Positions 48,818 to 57,362 of a stretch of 64,000 bases of DNA are shown here, in pieces (within the stretch, counting starts at the first letter, position 1; the number at the start of each line of letters is the position of its first letter). The stretch spans positions 1 through 64,000 of the forward strand of contig NZ_PRDB01000032.1 of assembly GCF_002925905.1 (NCBI RefSeq). The letters are read 5' to 3'. Both the position numbers and the translations under genes were made by a program. The notes beneath the pieces are model-generated. The model saw nothing but the letters and a program-made list of their open reading frames with translations, made no database searches and was not told the origin of the DNA. The DNA comes from Klebsiella michiganensis (GTDB lineage: Bacteria > Pseudomonadota > Gammaproteobacteria > Enterobacterales > Enterobacteriaceae).

Positions 48818-49789
48818 ATGAATATTTACTGCGATGATGGTTCAACTAATGTTAAGCTGGCATGGTTTGAAGGAGATGAACTTCAGACACGTGTCTCTGC
48901 GAACTCCTTCCGGCATGGCTGGAAAGTGGCGGAATTCAGTGCGGCAACGTTCAATTATCAGGTGGGCACGCTGAAATACACCTGGGACAGCGTCAGCCGG
49001 GATGCCATCCCGACAACAAACGTGGAATATCAGTACGGTGATCTCAACCTGCTGGCCGTGCATCATGCGCTGCTGAACAGCGGACTGGAGCCGCAGCCGG
49101 TGAGCCTGACCGTGACGCTGCCCCTGAGCGAGTATTACGACGGGGACTGCCAGCGGAACGAGGAGAACATACGACGCAAACGGGAAAACCTGATGCGTGA
49201 GCTGGTTCTGAATAAGGGCAGAGCATTTACCGTAACGGACGTGAAGGTGATGCCGGAATCACTACCGGCGGCGTTCTCCCGTCTCGCGGAGCTGAAACCC
49301 GGCCCCGCTGAGACCACCCTGATTATCGATCTCGGTGGCACCACGCTCGATGCCGGTGTGATTGTCGGCCAGTTTGATGATATCAGTGCGGTGCACGGTA
49401 ATCCGTCTGTCGGCGTGTCACAGGTCACCCGCGCAGCTGCAGGCGCGCTGCGGGCGGCAGACAGCGAAACCAGCGCCCTCATCGCTGACACTATCATCCG
49501 CAACCGCAATGATCGTCAGTATCTGCAGCGTGTGATCAACGATGCCGGTAAAATCGACGAGGTTCGGAACAAAATAACAGAGGCGATCACTTCCCTGGGG
49601 GCGCGTGTCACCAGTGAGCTGACGGCCTTCAGGAACGTTAACCGGGTATTCCTGGTCGGGGGAGGGGCTTCCCTCATAGAAGAAGCTATCCGTCAGGCCT
49701 GGCCTCTGGCTCCTGACCGTATCGAGGTTATTGGCGATCCGCAGATGGCGCTGGCCAGGGAGATTGCCCTTTACAATAAAGAGGACTAA
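48818..49789 (+). CDS. parM: Actin-like plasmid segregation ATPase ParM/StbA
   Basis: 323 residues from ATG 48818 (GGAG upstream). Phosphate 1 loop CDDGSTNVKLAWF at the N-terminus, phosphate 2 loop IIDLGGTTLDAGV (~168-180) and adenosine motif VFLVGGGASLIEEA (~280-293). It forms filaments that push plasmid copies apart. This is a second, type II, partition system besides parAB. Confidence 0.96.
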   Translation: MNIYCDDGSTNVKLAWFEGDELQTRVSANSFRHGWKVAEFSAATFNYQVGTLKYTWDSVSRDAIPTTNVEYQYGDLNLLAVHHALLNSGLEPQPVSLTVTLPLSEYYDGDCQRNEENIRRKRENLMRELVLNKGRAFTVTDVKVMPESLPAAFSRLAELKPGPAETTLIIDLGGTTLDAGVIVGQFDDISAVHGNPSVGVSQVTRAAAGALRAADSETSALIADTIIRNRNDRQYLQRVINDAGKIDEVRNKITEAITSLGARVTSELTAFRNVNRVFLVGGGASLIEEAIRQAWPLAPDRIEVIGDPQMALAREIALYNKED

Positions 49790-49791
49790 AC

Positions 49792-50463
49792 GTGCCGGAC
49801 GGCCAGTATTCTTTCTATCTGCACAGCGACGATCGCACCGACATCGCGGCAATGGCAACCATCAGCACCATCTCACAGCCCCTGCGCGGTGAGTTCATCC
49901 GTACCGCCGCCACCGCCGGGGCGGTGGTATACCAGGTGGATGCCCGTTTACCGGCGCTGATCCCGGTGTTCTTTGCCGGGCAACTGAGCGCTGTCCGCCT
50001 TTGCGCCGTGATGGCCCTGGTCTCCGGAACCTGGTCCTCACTCACCGGCCTTCCGGATGAGCCCGAAAATGGTGAGGCAGCTCTGCCCGTGTCACCGGAG
50101 ACAGAATACCAGCGCCGGCGTTACACCCTGACGCTTCAGAATGGCCGGAGTGGGGAACGGGTGGAAAGTGTGCTGACGGAAGCGTCATCCCGTCTGCGTG
50201 GGGATCTGCTGAGAAACCTGATTATCACCGGTCTTGCCCTCCACACGACGGCGCCGGAACTGCCGCGCCTGCTGGCCAGTATGCCGGTACCGCCCACCTC
50301 GGTCAGTGAGCTGCAGGCACTGGTTCAGCAGATGGCCGGCACCGCTGACGTGAACAGGGCTGCAGCTGCAGTACCGGATACGCCGGCAGCATCTGCCGCG
50401 CCGGTGTCCGGGGCGGATACCCGGGAAATAAAGAAAAATATGCGGCGTGCATTCGGCGACTAA
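49792..50463 (+). CDS. stbB: StbB/ParR-like partner of ParM
   Basis: About 223 residues with a GTG start at 49792, three bases after the parM stop. The long middle and Ala/Pro-rich tail are larger than R1 ParR (~117 residues) and typical of StbB in IncF-related plasmids. The C-terminal TREIKKNMRRAFGD is basic and may contact ParM filament ends. Confidence 0.85.
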   Translation: MPDGQYSFYLHSDDRTDIAAMATISTISQPLRGEFIRTAATAGAVVYQVDARLPALIPVFFAGQLSAVRLCAVMALVSGTWSSLTGLPDEPENGEAALPVSPETEYQRRRYTLTLQNGRSGERVESVLTEASSRLRGDLLRNLIITGLALHTTAPELPRLLASMPVPPTSVSELQALVQQMAGTADVNRAAAAVPDTPAASAAPVSGADTREIKKNMRRAFGD

Positions 50464-50525
50464 CTGTACGAATCACATCCACTACTACACCGATTTCAAA
50501 TGACTGGCATCCCAGGGAGGTTCTC

Positions 50526-50756
50526 ATGTCACCAGGATTCAGAAATGTTCTCCGTCTCGCCCGCATTCCCGTCGACAGCAGTGAACCGGTGCGCAGAAAA
50601 TTTGGCAGCCGGCTGATTGGCATTGTGACGGTATGTCTGCTTCCGCTTCTGGTTTTCGACGTTCCGCAGTGGGTTTTCATTTTGTCGCAGGTCATCTGGG
50701 GGGCGGGCGTCTATATTGGCCTGTCACTGGCCGGGGATAAATCCCTGAACCGCTGA
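50526..50756 (+). CDS. Small inner-membrane protein downstream of stb
   Basis: 76 residues. Two hydrophobic segments (RLIGIVTVCLLPLLVFDV and WVFILSQVIWGAGVYIGLSLA). GGGAGG lies upstream of ATG 50526. No family recognised. Confidence 0.7.
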   Translation: MSPGFRNVLRLARIPVDSSEPVRRKFGSRLIGIVTVCLLPLLVFDVPQWVFILSQVIWGAGVYIGLSLAGDKSLNR

Positions 50757-51192
50757 TATAAACATTCCGGTTGTTCAAAAAAAGAACAGGCGTGGTGGCG
50801 TCTGTTCTCCCGCGCTTCTCCGTCGTTTGCCTTCAGGATATCCACAATCTTAAGCCCCGGATTTGTGGACAGGTATGCCGGTAATTCCCCGTTCGCCTGG
50901 AGTTAACGCAAGCCTGCCGCCCGCTGCCAGTGTCTCGCGTCCGGTCTGGTACGGGACGGGCGGTTTTTCCGCTCCGGCCCGGCGTCGTTGAGAGTGTACG
51001 CCAGTCCCTCGCCCTTTTAAGGAACGCCCTTCAAGCCGCTTTCGCGGCATATCCTTGCCGTCCAAAAGACGGACGGCTGCGGTATTCCACGGTCGGCCTG
51101 ACCCGTGACCGGACGCGATGAACAGGCAGCGTGCGGCAGGGAACGGTATCGCGGTGATGCCTCCTGCCCCCTCAGACTACAGGAGTGCTGCC
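50757..51192. other. Gene-free stretch before the methyltransferase
   Basis: About 435 bases. It contains a GAACAG...CTGTTC hairpin (near 50784-50807) and GC-rich dyads, but no convincing gene. Confidence 0.45.
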
Positions 51193-51894
51193 ATGTCCAG
51201 ATTCATTCTCGGGAACTGTATTGATGTGATGCGCGGATTCCCCGACCGTGCCGTGGACCTTATTGTGACCGATCCGCCTTACCTCGTCGGTTTTAAGGAC
51301 CGTCAGGGCAGACAGATTGCCGGGGATGTGACGGACGAATGGCTGCAACCGGCCACGCTGGAGATGTACCGCGTCCTTAAAAAAGACGCGCTGATGGTGA
51401 GCTTCTACGGCTGGAACCGTGTGGACCGCTTTATGGCCGCGTGGAAGGCGGCAGGATTCTATGCCGTGGGCCAGCTTGTGTTCACCAAAAACTATGCCTC
51501 CAACCGTCGTAACGCCAGGGCCCGACGCGGATTTGTGGACTACTGCCATGAAGGGGCTTATGTCCTTGCCAAAGGCCGCCCCGTGCCGCCCCTTAAACCG
51601 CTGCCGGATGTGCTGCCCTTCCCGTATACCGGTAATACCCTGCATCCGACGCAGAAACCAGTGGAGGCGCTACAGCCGCTGATTGAGTCATTCAGCGCTC
51701 CGGGCGCGATTGTTCTCGACCCGTTTGCCGGAAGCGGTTCGACCTGCGTCGCTGCATACCGTGCCGGACGCCGCTATATCGGCATCGAAATGCTGGCGCA
51801 GTACCACCGGGCCGGAACCGAACGACTGGCCGCCATGCACCGGGCCGTAAATACCCCGGCGGCGAACGATGAATGGCTTCCGGAGGCCGCGTAA
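51193..51894 (+). CDS. Orphan DNA methyltransferase (beta-class, N4/N6)
   Basis: 233 residues from ATG 51193 with AGGAG upstream; a longer frame from 51118 lacks a site. Catalytic motif IV DPPYLVGF (~32-39), then motif I LDPFAGSGSTCVAAYRAGRRYIGIE (~178-202), an order of the beta class as in YhdJ and phage-type enzymes. No restriction gene is adjacent; such solitary enzymes in leading regions may shield entering DNA. Confidence 0.92.
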   Translation: MSRFILGNCIDVMRGFPDRAVDLIVTDPPYLVGFKDRQGRQIAGDVTDEWLQPATLEMYRVLKKDALMVSFYGWNRVDRFMAAWKAAGFYAVGQLVFTKNYASNRRNARARRGFVDYCHEGAYVLAKGRPVPPLKPLPDVLPFPYTGNTLHPTQKPVEALQPLIESFSAPGAIVLDPFAGSGSTCVAAYRAGRRYIGIEMLAQYHRAGTERLAAMHRAVNTPAANDEWLPEAA

Positions 51895-52115
51895 TGAATT
51901 ACGACGGACACGAAACCCTGCGCCGCGATGTGGCCGGGCTGGCGAACAATCTTTGCGACCTGAAAACCACCCTGAAAGTGCTGGAAGACACGTACCACTA
52001 CCGGTACGACGGACTGGCGGAACGGCTTGCCGGTATCAGTCTACGACGTCTCAGCGTCCTGATGGATGAGGCGTTCAATATTGCACTGATGCTCGATGAA
52101 AGCTTTCTGGATTGA
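51894..52115 (+). CDS. Small hypothetical protein coupled to the methyltransferase
   Basis: 73 residues from ATG 51894, overlapping the methyltransferase stop (TAATG). Helical sequence (MNYDGHETLRRDVAGLANNL). No family recognised. Confidence 0.7.
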   Translation: MNYDGHETLRRDVAGLANNLCDLKTTLKVLEDTYHYRYDGLAERLAGISLRRLSVLMDEAFNIALMLDESFLD

Positions 52116-52124
52116 GGAGAGAAC

Positions 52125-52544
52125 ATGTACGGAACCCGTGAAGATCTTTGCAGGATGCTGAATGAGCAATATCCCGCAGAAACCCCGCTGAACCTGATTA
52201 TCTGGACCCCGGCGGATATTGAAGCACTGGCTGACGGGATGGAATATTCCTTTTCAGAACATGACGTAAGGGCAGTACTGGAACGCATGGACACTATACC
52301 GGAAGAACAACGGCTTGAGTCGGGCGTGTCAGCCGGCCTGGTGATGGCACTGATAGACCAGGTGAAAGAGAACGGGCAGAGGGTGACTGTGCCGGTTGAC
52401 CTGCTTGAAACCCTGCTGATTACCGCCGAACAGGCATTGTGGGACAGGGAATGGACCGCACGGGATCGCAATCTCCCGGTGCCGGAAAGCGTAATGCGCC
52501 GCCTGGCGGATACAGCAAAAGTGCGGGCATTACTGAAAAGCTGA
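52125..52544 (+). CDS. DUF1380 family protein
   Basis: 139 residues with strong AGGAG. It starts MYGTREDLCRMLNEQYPAETPLNLIIWTP, characteristic of DUF1380 proteins of IncF leading regions. Function unknown; expected to be expressed early in transfer. Confidence 0.8.
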   Translation: MYGTREDLCRMLNEQYPAETPLNLIIWTPADIEALADGMEYSFSEHDVRAVLERMDTIPEEQRLESGVSAGLVMALIDQVKENGQRVTVPVDLLETLLITAEQALWDREWTARDRNLPVPESVMRRLADTAKVRALLKS

Positions 52545-52597
52545 CAGCAGATCGCCCCGCCACGCGGCGGGGTGATATAACCCGGACAGAGACGATA

Positions 52598-53365
52598 ATG
52601 ATGAAAAAAGAAACCCTTAACACGCTTATTCTGCGTCACGGCGACCGGATGCTGCGCCAGGCTGGCTGGCCCGACACTGTTGATATGGCGCCCGTCGCCC
52701 CCGAAACCGTACCCGGCTGGCTTGCCGCCTGCGGCTCTCTCAGTGGCGTGGAAATCCTCACGCTTACGGAACAGCTTTGTCAGCCGCTGACGTATGGCCG
52801 GGCAGCGTTGTTGCTCGCCAGCGCCCGGCGGCTGGCGGGAACCCCGGCTCGTCTGCATCTCTTTCCGGTGCAGGCATATCCGCATCCGGAGCGGCTGGCT
52901 GACTGTCAGGTTATCCGCCTGCCTTACGCTCAGGAGTGGCTGACAGCGGCGGAATGTGACGATCTGCTGGCCTTCCTGAAAGCCTCCCTCACGCAGATAT
53001 CGGAAATCGTCCACCGGGATACGAAGCGCATCGCCGCCGCGCTTACGCCGTCCGTCAATCCCCGTCTGATGGACAGGCGGATCGGTGACTGGCGCTTGCT
53101 GGCCGTGGAGTATGATCATGATAACTGCCTGGACGAAGACGAAACCGACAGGCTGGATCAGGTCCTCGATGCCATTCTGATTCGCGATGCGCGATTCTGC
53201 CCGGTCCTGCTCACCCTGGTTAACGAGCGGGAGGAAACTATCAGGAGCGCAGGGGTTATCGCTGATCAGCTGCGTTTTACGGACACTCCGGTCCGGCGCT
53301 GGTTTGATCGCCGGGTTTTAAGGGAAATGGTGAGGGAGGCCCGCGCCAGCAGAACTCAGGAGTGA
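52598..53365 (+). CDS. Leading-region hypothetical protein
   Basis: 255 residues from ATG 52598 (or 52601). A longer frame from 52439 overlaps the DUF1380 gene and is not used. A hairpin (52555-52572) separates the genes. It is mostly helical with an acidic centre (YDHDNCLDEDETDRLDQVLDAI). No family recognised. Confidence 0.75.
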   Translation: MMKKETLNTLILRHGDRMLRQAGWPDTVDMAPVAPETVPGWLAACGSLSGVEILTLTEQLCQPLTYGRAALLLASARRLAGTPARLHLFPVQAYPHPERLADCQVIRLPYAQEWLTAAECDDLLAFLKASLTQISEIVHRDTKRIAAALTPSVNPRLMDRRIGDWRLLAVEYDHDNCLDEDETDRLDQVLDAILIRDARFCPVLLTLVNEREETIRSAGVIADQLRFTDTPVRRWFDRRVLREMVREARASRTQE

Positions 53366-54045
53366 CAGCCCGGAGCGTCAGGGGAGGGGGACCCTCCCTT
53401 GTCAGCTTGCCGGCACAGGAGGTGTGGTGCGATAAGGATGTCGCCGTGCCGGCTCCGCGTCCACCCGGCCCGGTTTCCGGGCCTTTTGGGTGAACACAAC
53501 CCTCTGTTATCGCCGTGCCGTGTGCTGGCTGTGCCGTGCCTTCACTTTAGCCCGGCAGCCGCAGAGGCTGGAGTTCGCTGGCGCCGCCATCCCCGGATAA
53601 GGCAGTCGCCGGCTTGCCGTTGCCGCCGGCTCCGCTTCACCCGGCCCCATCCCTCCGGTCCGAGGCCTTATTACTGCGTCTGTCGCGTTGCGACATCTGC
53701 TTCCGCTTTTCTCCCGGTGGTCGAAAAACGGGGGAGAGAAACCCTGTATTCAACCTCCTGCATCGCGACGGGTTGTGCCGTGCCTTCACTTTAGCCCGGC
53801 CGCTGCAGATGCAAGGGTGCGCTGACGCCGCCATCCTCGCCCGGTCGCAGGTTTTTTATGATGCTCGCCGTTCTTCCCGTCGTTTTCTCGCTCAGGTTTC
53901 GCTCGAAAACCGTCCAGACCAGCTTCGCGCTATATCTGCGCTGCGGCCTCCGGTGTCGCCCCTGCATCTTCCGCTTTTCGCCGGGCTGTCGTGTCGGCAC
54001 GGCACAACCCGGTGCCGCAGTCTATGTGATTACGGAGGTTTATCC
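53366..54045. other. GC-rich gene-free region with a 62-bp direct repeat
   Basis: About 680 bases. A repeat of ~62 bases (GTGCCTTCACTTTAGCCCGG core) occurs at 53530-53592 and 53774-53835. Long frames through it have no ribosome binding sites and poor coding character. It may contain control or single-strand structures of the leading region. Confidence 0.55.
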
Positions 54046-54474
54046 ATGCAGTATGTGAATACATGCCCGGTCCTGAATGTTGAAGAGTGTGACCGCCTGT
54101 CTTTTATGCCGTACCTGTTCGGCACGGATTTCATGCTCGCGGAATTACAGGTGTACGCTCTGGCCAAAAAATGGATGCCCGGCTATGAGGGCGGCTTCTG
54201 GCATTTTATTCGCCTGCCGGAGGGGGGCGGCTACATGATGCCGGATTGTGGCCGGGTACATCTGGTCAGTAGCGAAAACTGGTTTGATCGCACTGTCAGC
54301 GCCGACGCGGCGGGCATTATTCTGACCAGCCTGGCGATTAATCGCCGTCTGGCGGCCCATCATGACAGCAGTAACCCGGCGCTGACTCGCCTTTATATGC
54401 TGCGTGATGCCCAGCTCTGGAATCACATCACCTTTCACCCCGAATGCAGTGCTATTTACGCCGCGCTGGACTGA
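54046..54474 (+). CDS. klcA: Antirestriction protein (KlcA/ArdB family)
   Basis: 142 residues from ATG 54046 with GGAGG upstream. ArdB-family pattern: LSFMPYLFGTDFMLAELQVYALAKKWMPGYEGGFWHFIRLPEGGGYMMPD and the helical C-terminus. These proteins block type I restriction in vivo and help incoming plasmid survive. Confidence 0.9.
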   Translation: MQYVNTCPVLNVEECDRLSFMPYLFGTDFMLAELQVYALAKKWMPGYEGGFWHFIRLPEGGGYMMPDCGRVHLVSSENWFDRTVSADAAGIILTSLAINRRLAAHHDSSNPALTRLYMLRDAQLWNHITFHPECSAIYAALD

Positions 54475-54516
54475 TTAACGACCGGGGCGGTTACACCGCC
54501 CCGCAGGGAGACAAAA

Positions 54517-55023
54517 ATGACTTCATCAGTAACCGTTCCGGCCGTCTACGTGGGCACATATCACCAGTACAACGGCGGCAGTATTTTTGGCAAATGGTTT
54601 GATTTAACCGACTTCGACGACGAAGACGAATTTTATGACGCCTGCCGGGCGTTGCATGCCGCCGAGGATGACCCCGAGTTTATGTTTCAGGACTGGGAAG
54701 GGATCCCGTCTCAGTTTGCCTCTGAATCCTCTGTTAAGTGGGCGTTTATCGAGGCATTCCGGCAGGCGCAGGACGAAGGACGCGCTGCCGCGTTTGTGGC
54801 CTGGGCGGACTATACCGGCGAGTGCGACTATGACGCCTTTGATGAGGCGTATTGTGGCGAGGCTGAAAGCGAGGAGGATTTTGCTTATGGCTTTGTGGAG
54901 GATCACGGCCTGTTAAACGAGGTGCCTGAATCCCTGCGCGTCTATTTCGATTATGAGGCTTACGCGCGGGATCTGTTCAGCAGCGGCTATGTCTTCCATG
55001 AAGGCTATGTATTCAGCAACTGA
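54517..55023 (+). CDS. ardA: Antirestriction protein ArdA
   Basis: 168 residues, very acidic; a DNA-mimic inhibitor of type I restriction enzymes. Landmarks: VYVGTYHQYNGGSIFGKWFDL (N-terminal domain), the antirestriction motif region DEAYCGEAESEEDFAYGFVEDHGLL and the C-terminal YFDYEAYARDLF. Complete, with GGGAG before the ATG. Confidence 0.96.
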   Translation: MTSSVTVPAVYVGTYHQYNGGSIFGKWFDLTDFDDEDEFYDACRALHAAEDDPEFMFQDWEGIPSQFASESSVKWAFIEAFRQAQDEGRAAAFVAWADYTGECDYDAFDEAYCGEAESEEDFAYGFVEDHGLLNEVPESLRVYFDYEAYARDLFSSGYVFHEGYVFSN

Positions 55024-55065
55024 TGACTATCCGGCGGGGAAGCCCGCCGGTTAAGGAGAAAGCAC

Positions 55066-55257
55066 ATGAAACTTGCACCACAAAGCCGCGATATCCTGCG
55101 ACAGTACAAAGCCCTGATTAATGCCAGCCGCCGCGATGCCGGTCAGCGGGAACTGACCACTGCGCAGGTGATGGATGAAATCTGCGAATACATGACCTGT
55201 CAGTGCGCCGTCTATATTGGCGGCCATTTCATTCTTCAGGGGGGAAAGGCACGATAA
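55066..55257 (+). CDS. Small leading-region protein
   Basis: 63 residues after an excellent AAGGAG and a CCGGCGGG hairpin (55031-55050). Starts MKLAPQSRDILRQYKAL. No family recognised. Confidence 0.7.
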   Translation: MKLAPQSRDILRQYKALINASRRDAGQRELTTAQVMDEICEYMTCQCAVYIGGHFILQGGKAR

Positions 55258-55444
55258 ATCACAGGGCAGGGGGGAACCTCTGCCGCTTCCGGCCGCGCGA
55301 AAACCCGGGCAGGCTGCGCCTGCCGGAGAGAGACGTCGCCGCGCCTCCGGCGCCGCGCACTCTCCTCTCCGTTGTCAGTCGCTGTTGCCCCGGAATTCGC
55401 GTATTATCAGGGATATCTTCCTGTAAAGCAGACCGGTAAAGCAT

Positions 55445-55699
55445 ATGTCAAAGTGGAATATCGCCTCTTTTTCAAAGGAGGAGCAGGATAAAGTTGCCGT
55501 CGATAAGGTGGCTGCTGCTGTTGCCTGGCAGGAGCGCATGAACAAGCCCGTCGTGCCGGAACTTGTTGAACGGGAACAGCCTGAACACCTGCGCGAATAT
55601 TTCCATGAACGGCTCCGCGTACATCGACTGAACAGTCAGCAGCTGCCGCGCGCAAATGCGCCCGAATATAATAAACCGGGCGATGATCAGCAGAATTGA
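55445..55699 (+). CDS. Small leading-region protein
   Basis: 84 residues, charged and helical (MSKWNIASFSKEEQDKVAVD). Upstream site is weak. No family recognised. Confidence 0.65.
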   Translation: MSKWNIASFSKEEQDKVAVDKVAAAVAWQERMNKPVVPELVEREQPEHLREYFHERLRVHRLNSQQLPRANAPEYNKPGDDQQN

Positions 55700-55733
55700 T
55701 TTTCTTACTCAGTGTGTCCAGGGAGGGTAATCT

Positions 55734-56054
55734 GTGCGTATGTCTCTGATGTTTGCTGCCGTGACGCTTTTAACCGGTATTAACCTGTTTTTTATTCCGT
55801 TTCAGCCTGTTCCGGCTCTGTGGGGGGCTATCCTGGCCGTTGCTTTTGTTCTGATTAATGTCGTGGCGGATAAGCTGCGCCTCTGGAGTGGCATTGTGTG
55901 GATTATCGTTGCCGGCATCATCATAACGCTGATGCTGAAGGGGAAAGAGCCGGGTGACGAATTACGCGGGTTGATCACCGTTTTTGCTTTCCTGGCTTCG
56001 GCCTGGTACTGCGTTGTTCAGTACAGAAAAGAGAAGGGCGAATCTCAGTCCTGA
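55734..56054 (+). CDS. Small inner-membrane protein
   Basis: 106 residues from GTG 55734, which is well placed after GGGAGG; ATG 55740 is the alternative. Four hydrophobic segments. Unknown family. Confidence 0.7.
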   Translation: MRMSLMFAAVTLLTGINLFFIPFQPVPALWGAILAVAFVLINVVADKLRLWSGIVWIIVAGIIITLMLKGKEPGDELRGLITVFAFLASAWYCVVQYRKEKGESQS

Positions 56055-56087
56055 CCAGACCAGACCAGACCAGACCAGATCAGACCA
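56053..56087. repeat. GACCA microsatellite (7 units)
   Basis: Five perfect GACCA units, one GATCA, then GACCA, overlapping the stop of the preceding gene. Prone to slippage. Confidence 0.85.
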
Positions 56088-56163
56088 AACCTGACCGGTA
56101 CTCTCCATCTTGCTGCTGCTCTTCCTCCGCCTGACTTTCTTTTCACACAATCTGCCCCGGGGC

Positions 56164-56735
56164 CACCTTCGGCTCCTGACCCGCTGCCGCGGTTCAGTCG
56201 TCGAGCCACACTCCGCTAACCGCGAAAAGACGCGGTAAGCTCCGCCGAACCCGCTACGCGGTTTCGGGCCTGGCGGCTAGTGTCTGATGTCTGACGTCAA
56301 GGTCAACGGCAGCGCTTGCTGCGACCGTCCCGGTCGCGCCGCTTTCACCGTGCCGGCGAAGGACTGCCGGCACTCTGCGGGGCAACGCCGTTTCGCGCCC
56401 GCGCTCTTCGTCGTTGCGGCGGGTGCCTGCTCCTTTCCCCTGGTACCCGTATCACCCGTTTGAGTCCATTCGCCGGGGCTGAGACAAGCACAACCCGTCT
56501 TGCTGTCCAGGGGACGGCAGGGCCTTTCGCAATAAATTTTTCCCGGCCATTCCGCTGCCGCTTCATTAGGCCGAAAAAAATTTCCCGCTCACCCCCGGAC
56601 ATCTGCACCGGGCCGTGCTCGTTTACGCCCTTGCGGCGAACGGCTCTCAAACGGGTGAAGTTAATACCAGGGGGCAGGTTCAGCAGGTCCCCGCACAAAG
56701 TCAAAACCGCGGCCCCGGCAACTCAACGGGTGATG
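56164..56735 (+). promoter_or_regulatory. Long direct repeat copy 1, Frpo-like single-strand promoter candidate
   Basis: 572 bases, nearly identical to 59551-60121 except for the first ~50 bases and a few changes. It carries a hairpin of 15-base arms (56534-56548 / 56569-56583, two mismatched positions) that would form a double-stranded promoter-like stem in single-stranded DNA. It precedes the gene at 56762. F has two such single-strand promoters (Frpo1/2) in its leading region; the equivalence here is inference. Confidence 0.7.
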
Positions 56736-56761
56736 TTCTTTAAAAATCAGGAAAAAGAAAA

Positions 56762-56989
56762 ATGCAGGATCCTTCATTGCGTACGTATCGGATCGCATTT
56801 CTGGGAAGCAATGCCAGCGGCAATCTGCCGATGTTTACCCGGGTGCAGGCCACGACCGGAAAACGGGCGATAAAAGCGTTTATTGAACGCTGTGAACCCG
56901 TCAAAGGCTGGTTTCTGGGCGAACCGGAAGACATTACCGATCAGCTTAAGAAGGAGGAAGAAGAAGCGGGAAGCAAACCGCAGATATGA
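56762..56989 (+). CDS. Small leading-region protein
   Basis: 75 residues directly after the first long repeat, starting MQDPSLRTYRIAFLGSNASG and ending in a charged tail (QLKKEEEEAGSKP). Weak AGGAAAA site. Unknown. Confidence 0.7.
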   Translation: MQDPSLRTYRIAFLGSNASGNLPMFTRVQATTGKRAIKAFIERCEPVKGWFLGEPEDITDQLKKEEEEAGSKPQI

Positions 56990-57080
56990 AAAAAGCAGGG
57001 TAAACCCTGCTTCTCCCACGCCGTAAAAATCGCACGAACGGTTTTTCCGGCTTCGTTAACTACCATAAGGAGTCAACTCT

Positions 57081-57311
57081 ATGATCGTTTCTATTTTTTC
57101 ACCTTCCGCAGGCGCTGTAAAGCCCCGTCGTCATTCGCGCATTCTGCGCGCAGATATCACCGCACCGGAGATTGATCCCGCTCTCAGAGCTTTCGGGCGT
57201 CATATCGCCAGAAGTCACCGCAAAGGGCGCGGTGTCCACATCCCCGCGATGAAAAATACCGCCCTCGGGCAGGTACTCCGCACGCTGGAACTGAAACGCG
57301 CATTTAACTGA
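57081..57311 (+). CDS. Small leading-region protein
   Basis: 76 residues, basic, with AAGGAG well placed before ATG 57081. Starts MIVSIFSPSAGAVKPRRHSR. Unknown. Confidence 0.7.
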   Translation: MIVSIFSPSAGAVKPRRHSRILRADITAPEIDPALRAFGRHIARSHRKGRGVHIPAMKNTALGQVLRTLELKRAFN

Positions 57312-57362
57312 TGAGGTGAGCCGCCCCGCGAGGGGCGGCAACTGCAGGAAGGAGAAAACACA

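Noticed and set aside
53614..54045. Long N-terminal extension of the klcA-like gene
   Set aside because: No ribosome binding site and low-complexity composition; ATG 54046 follows GGAGG and gives the family length.
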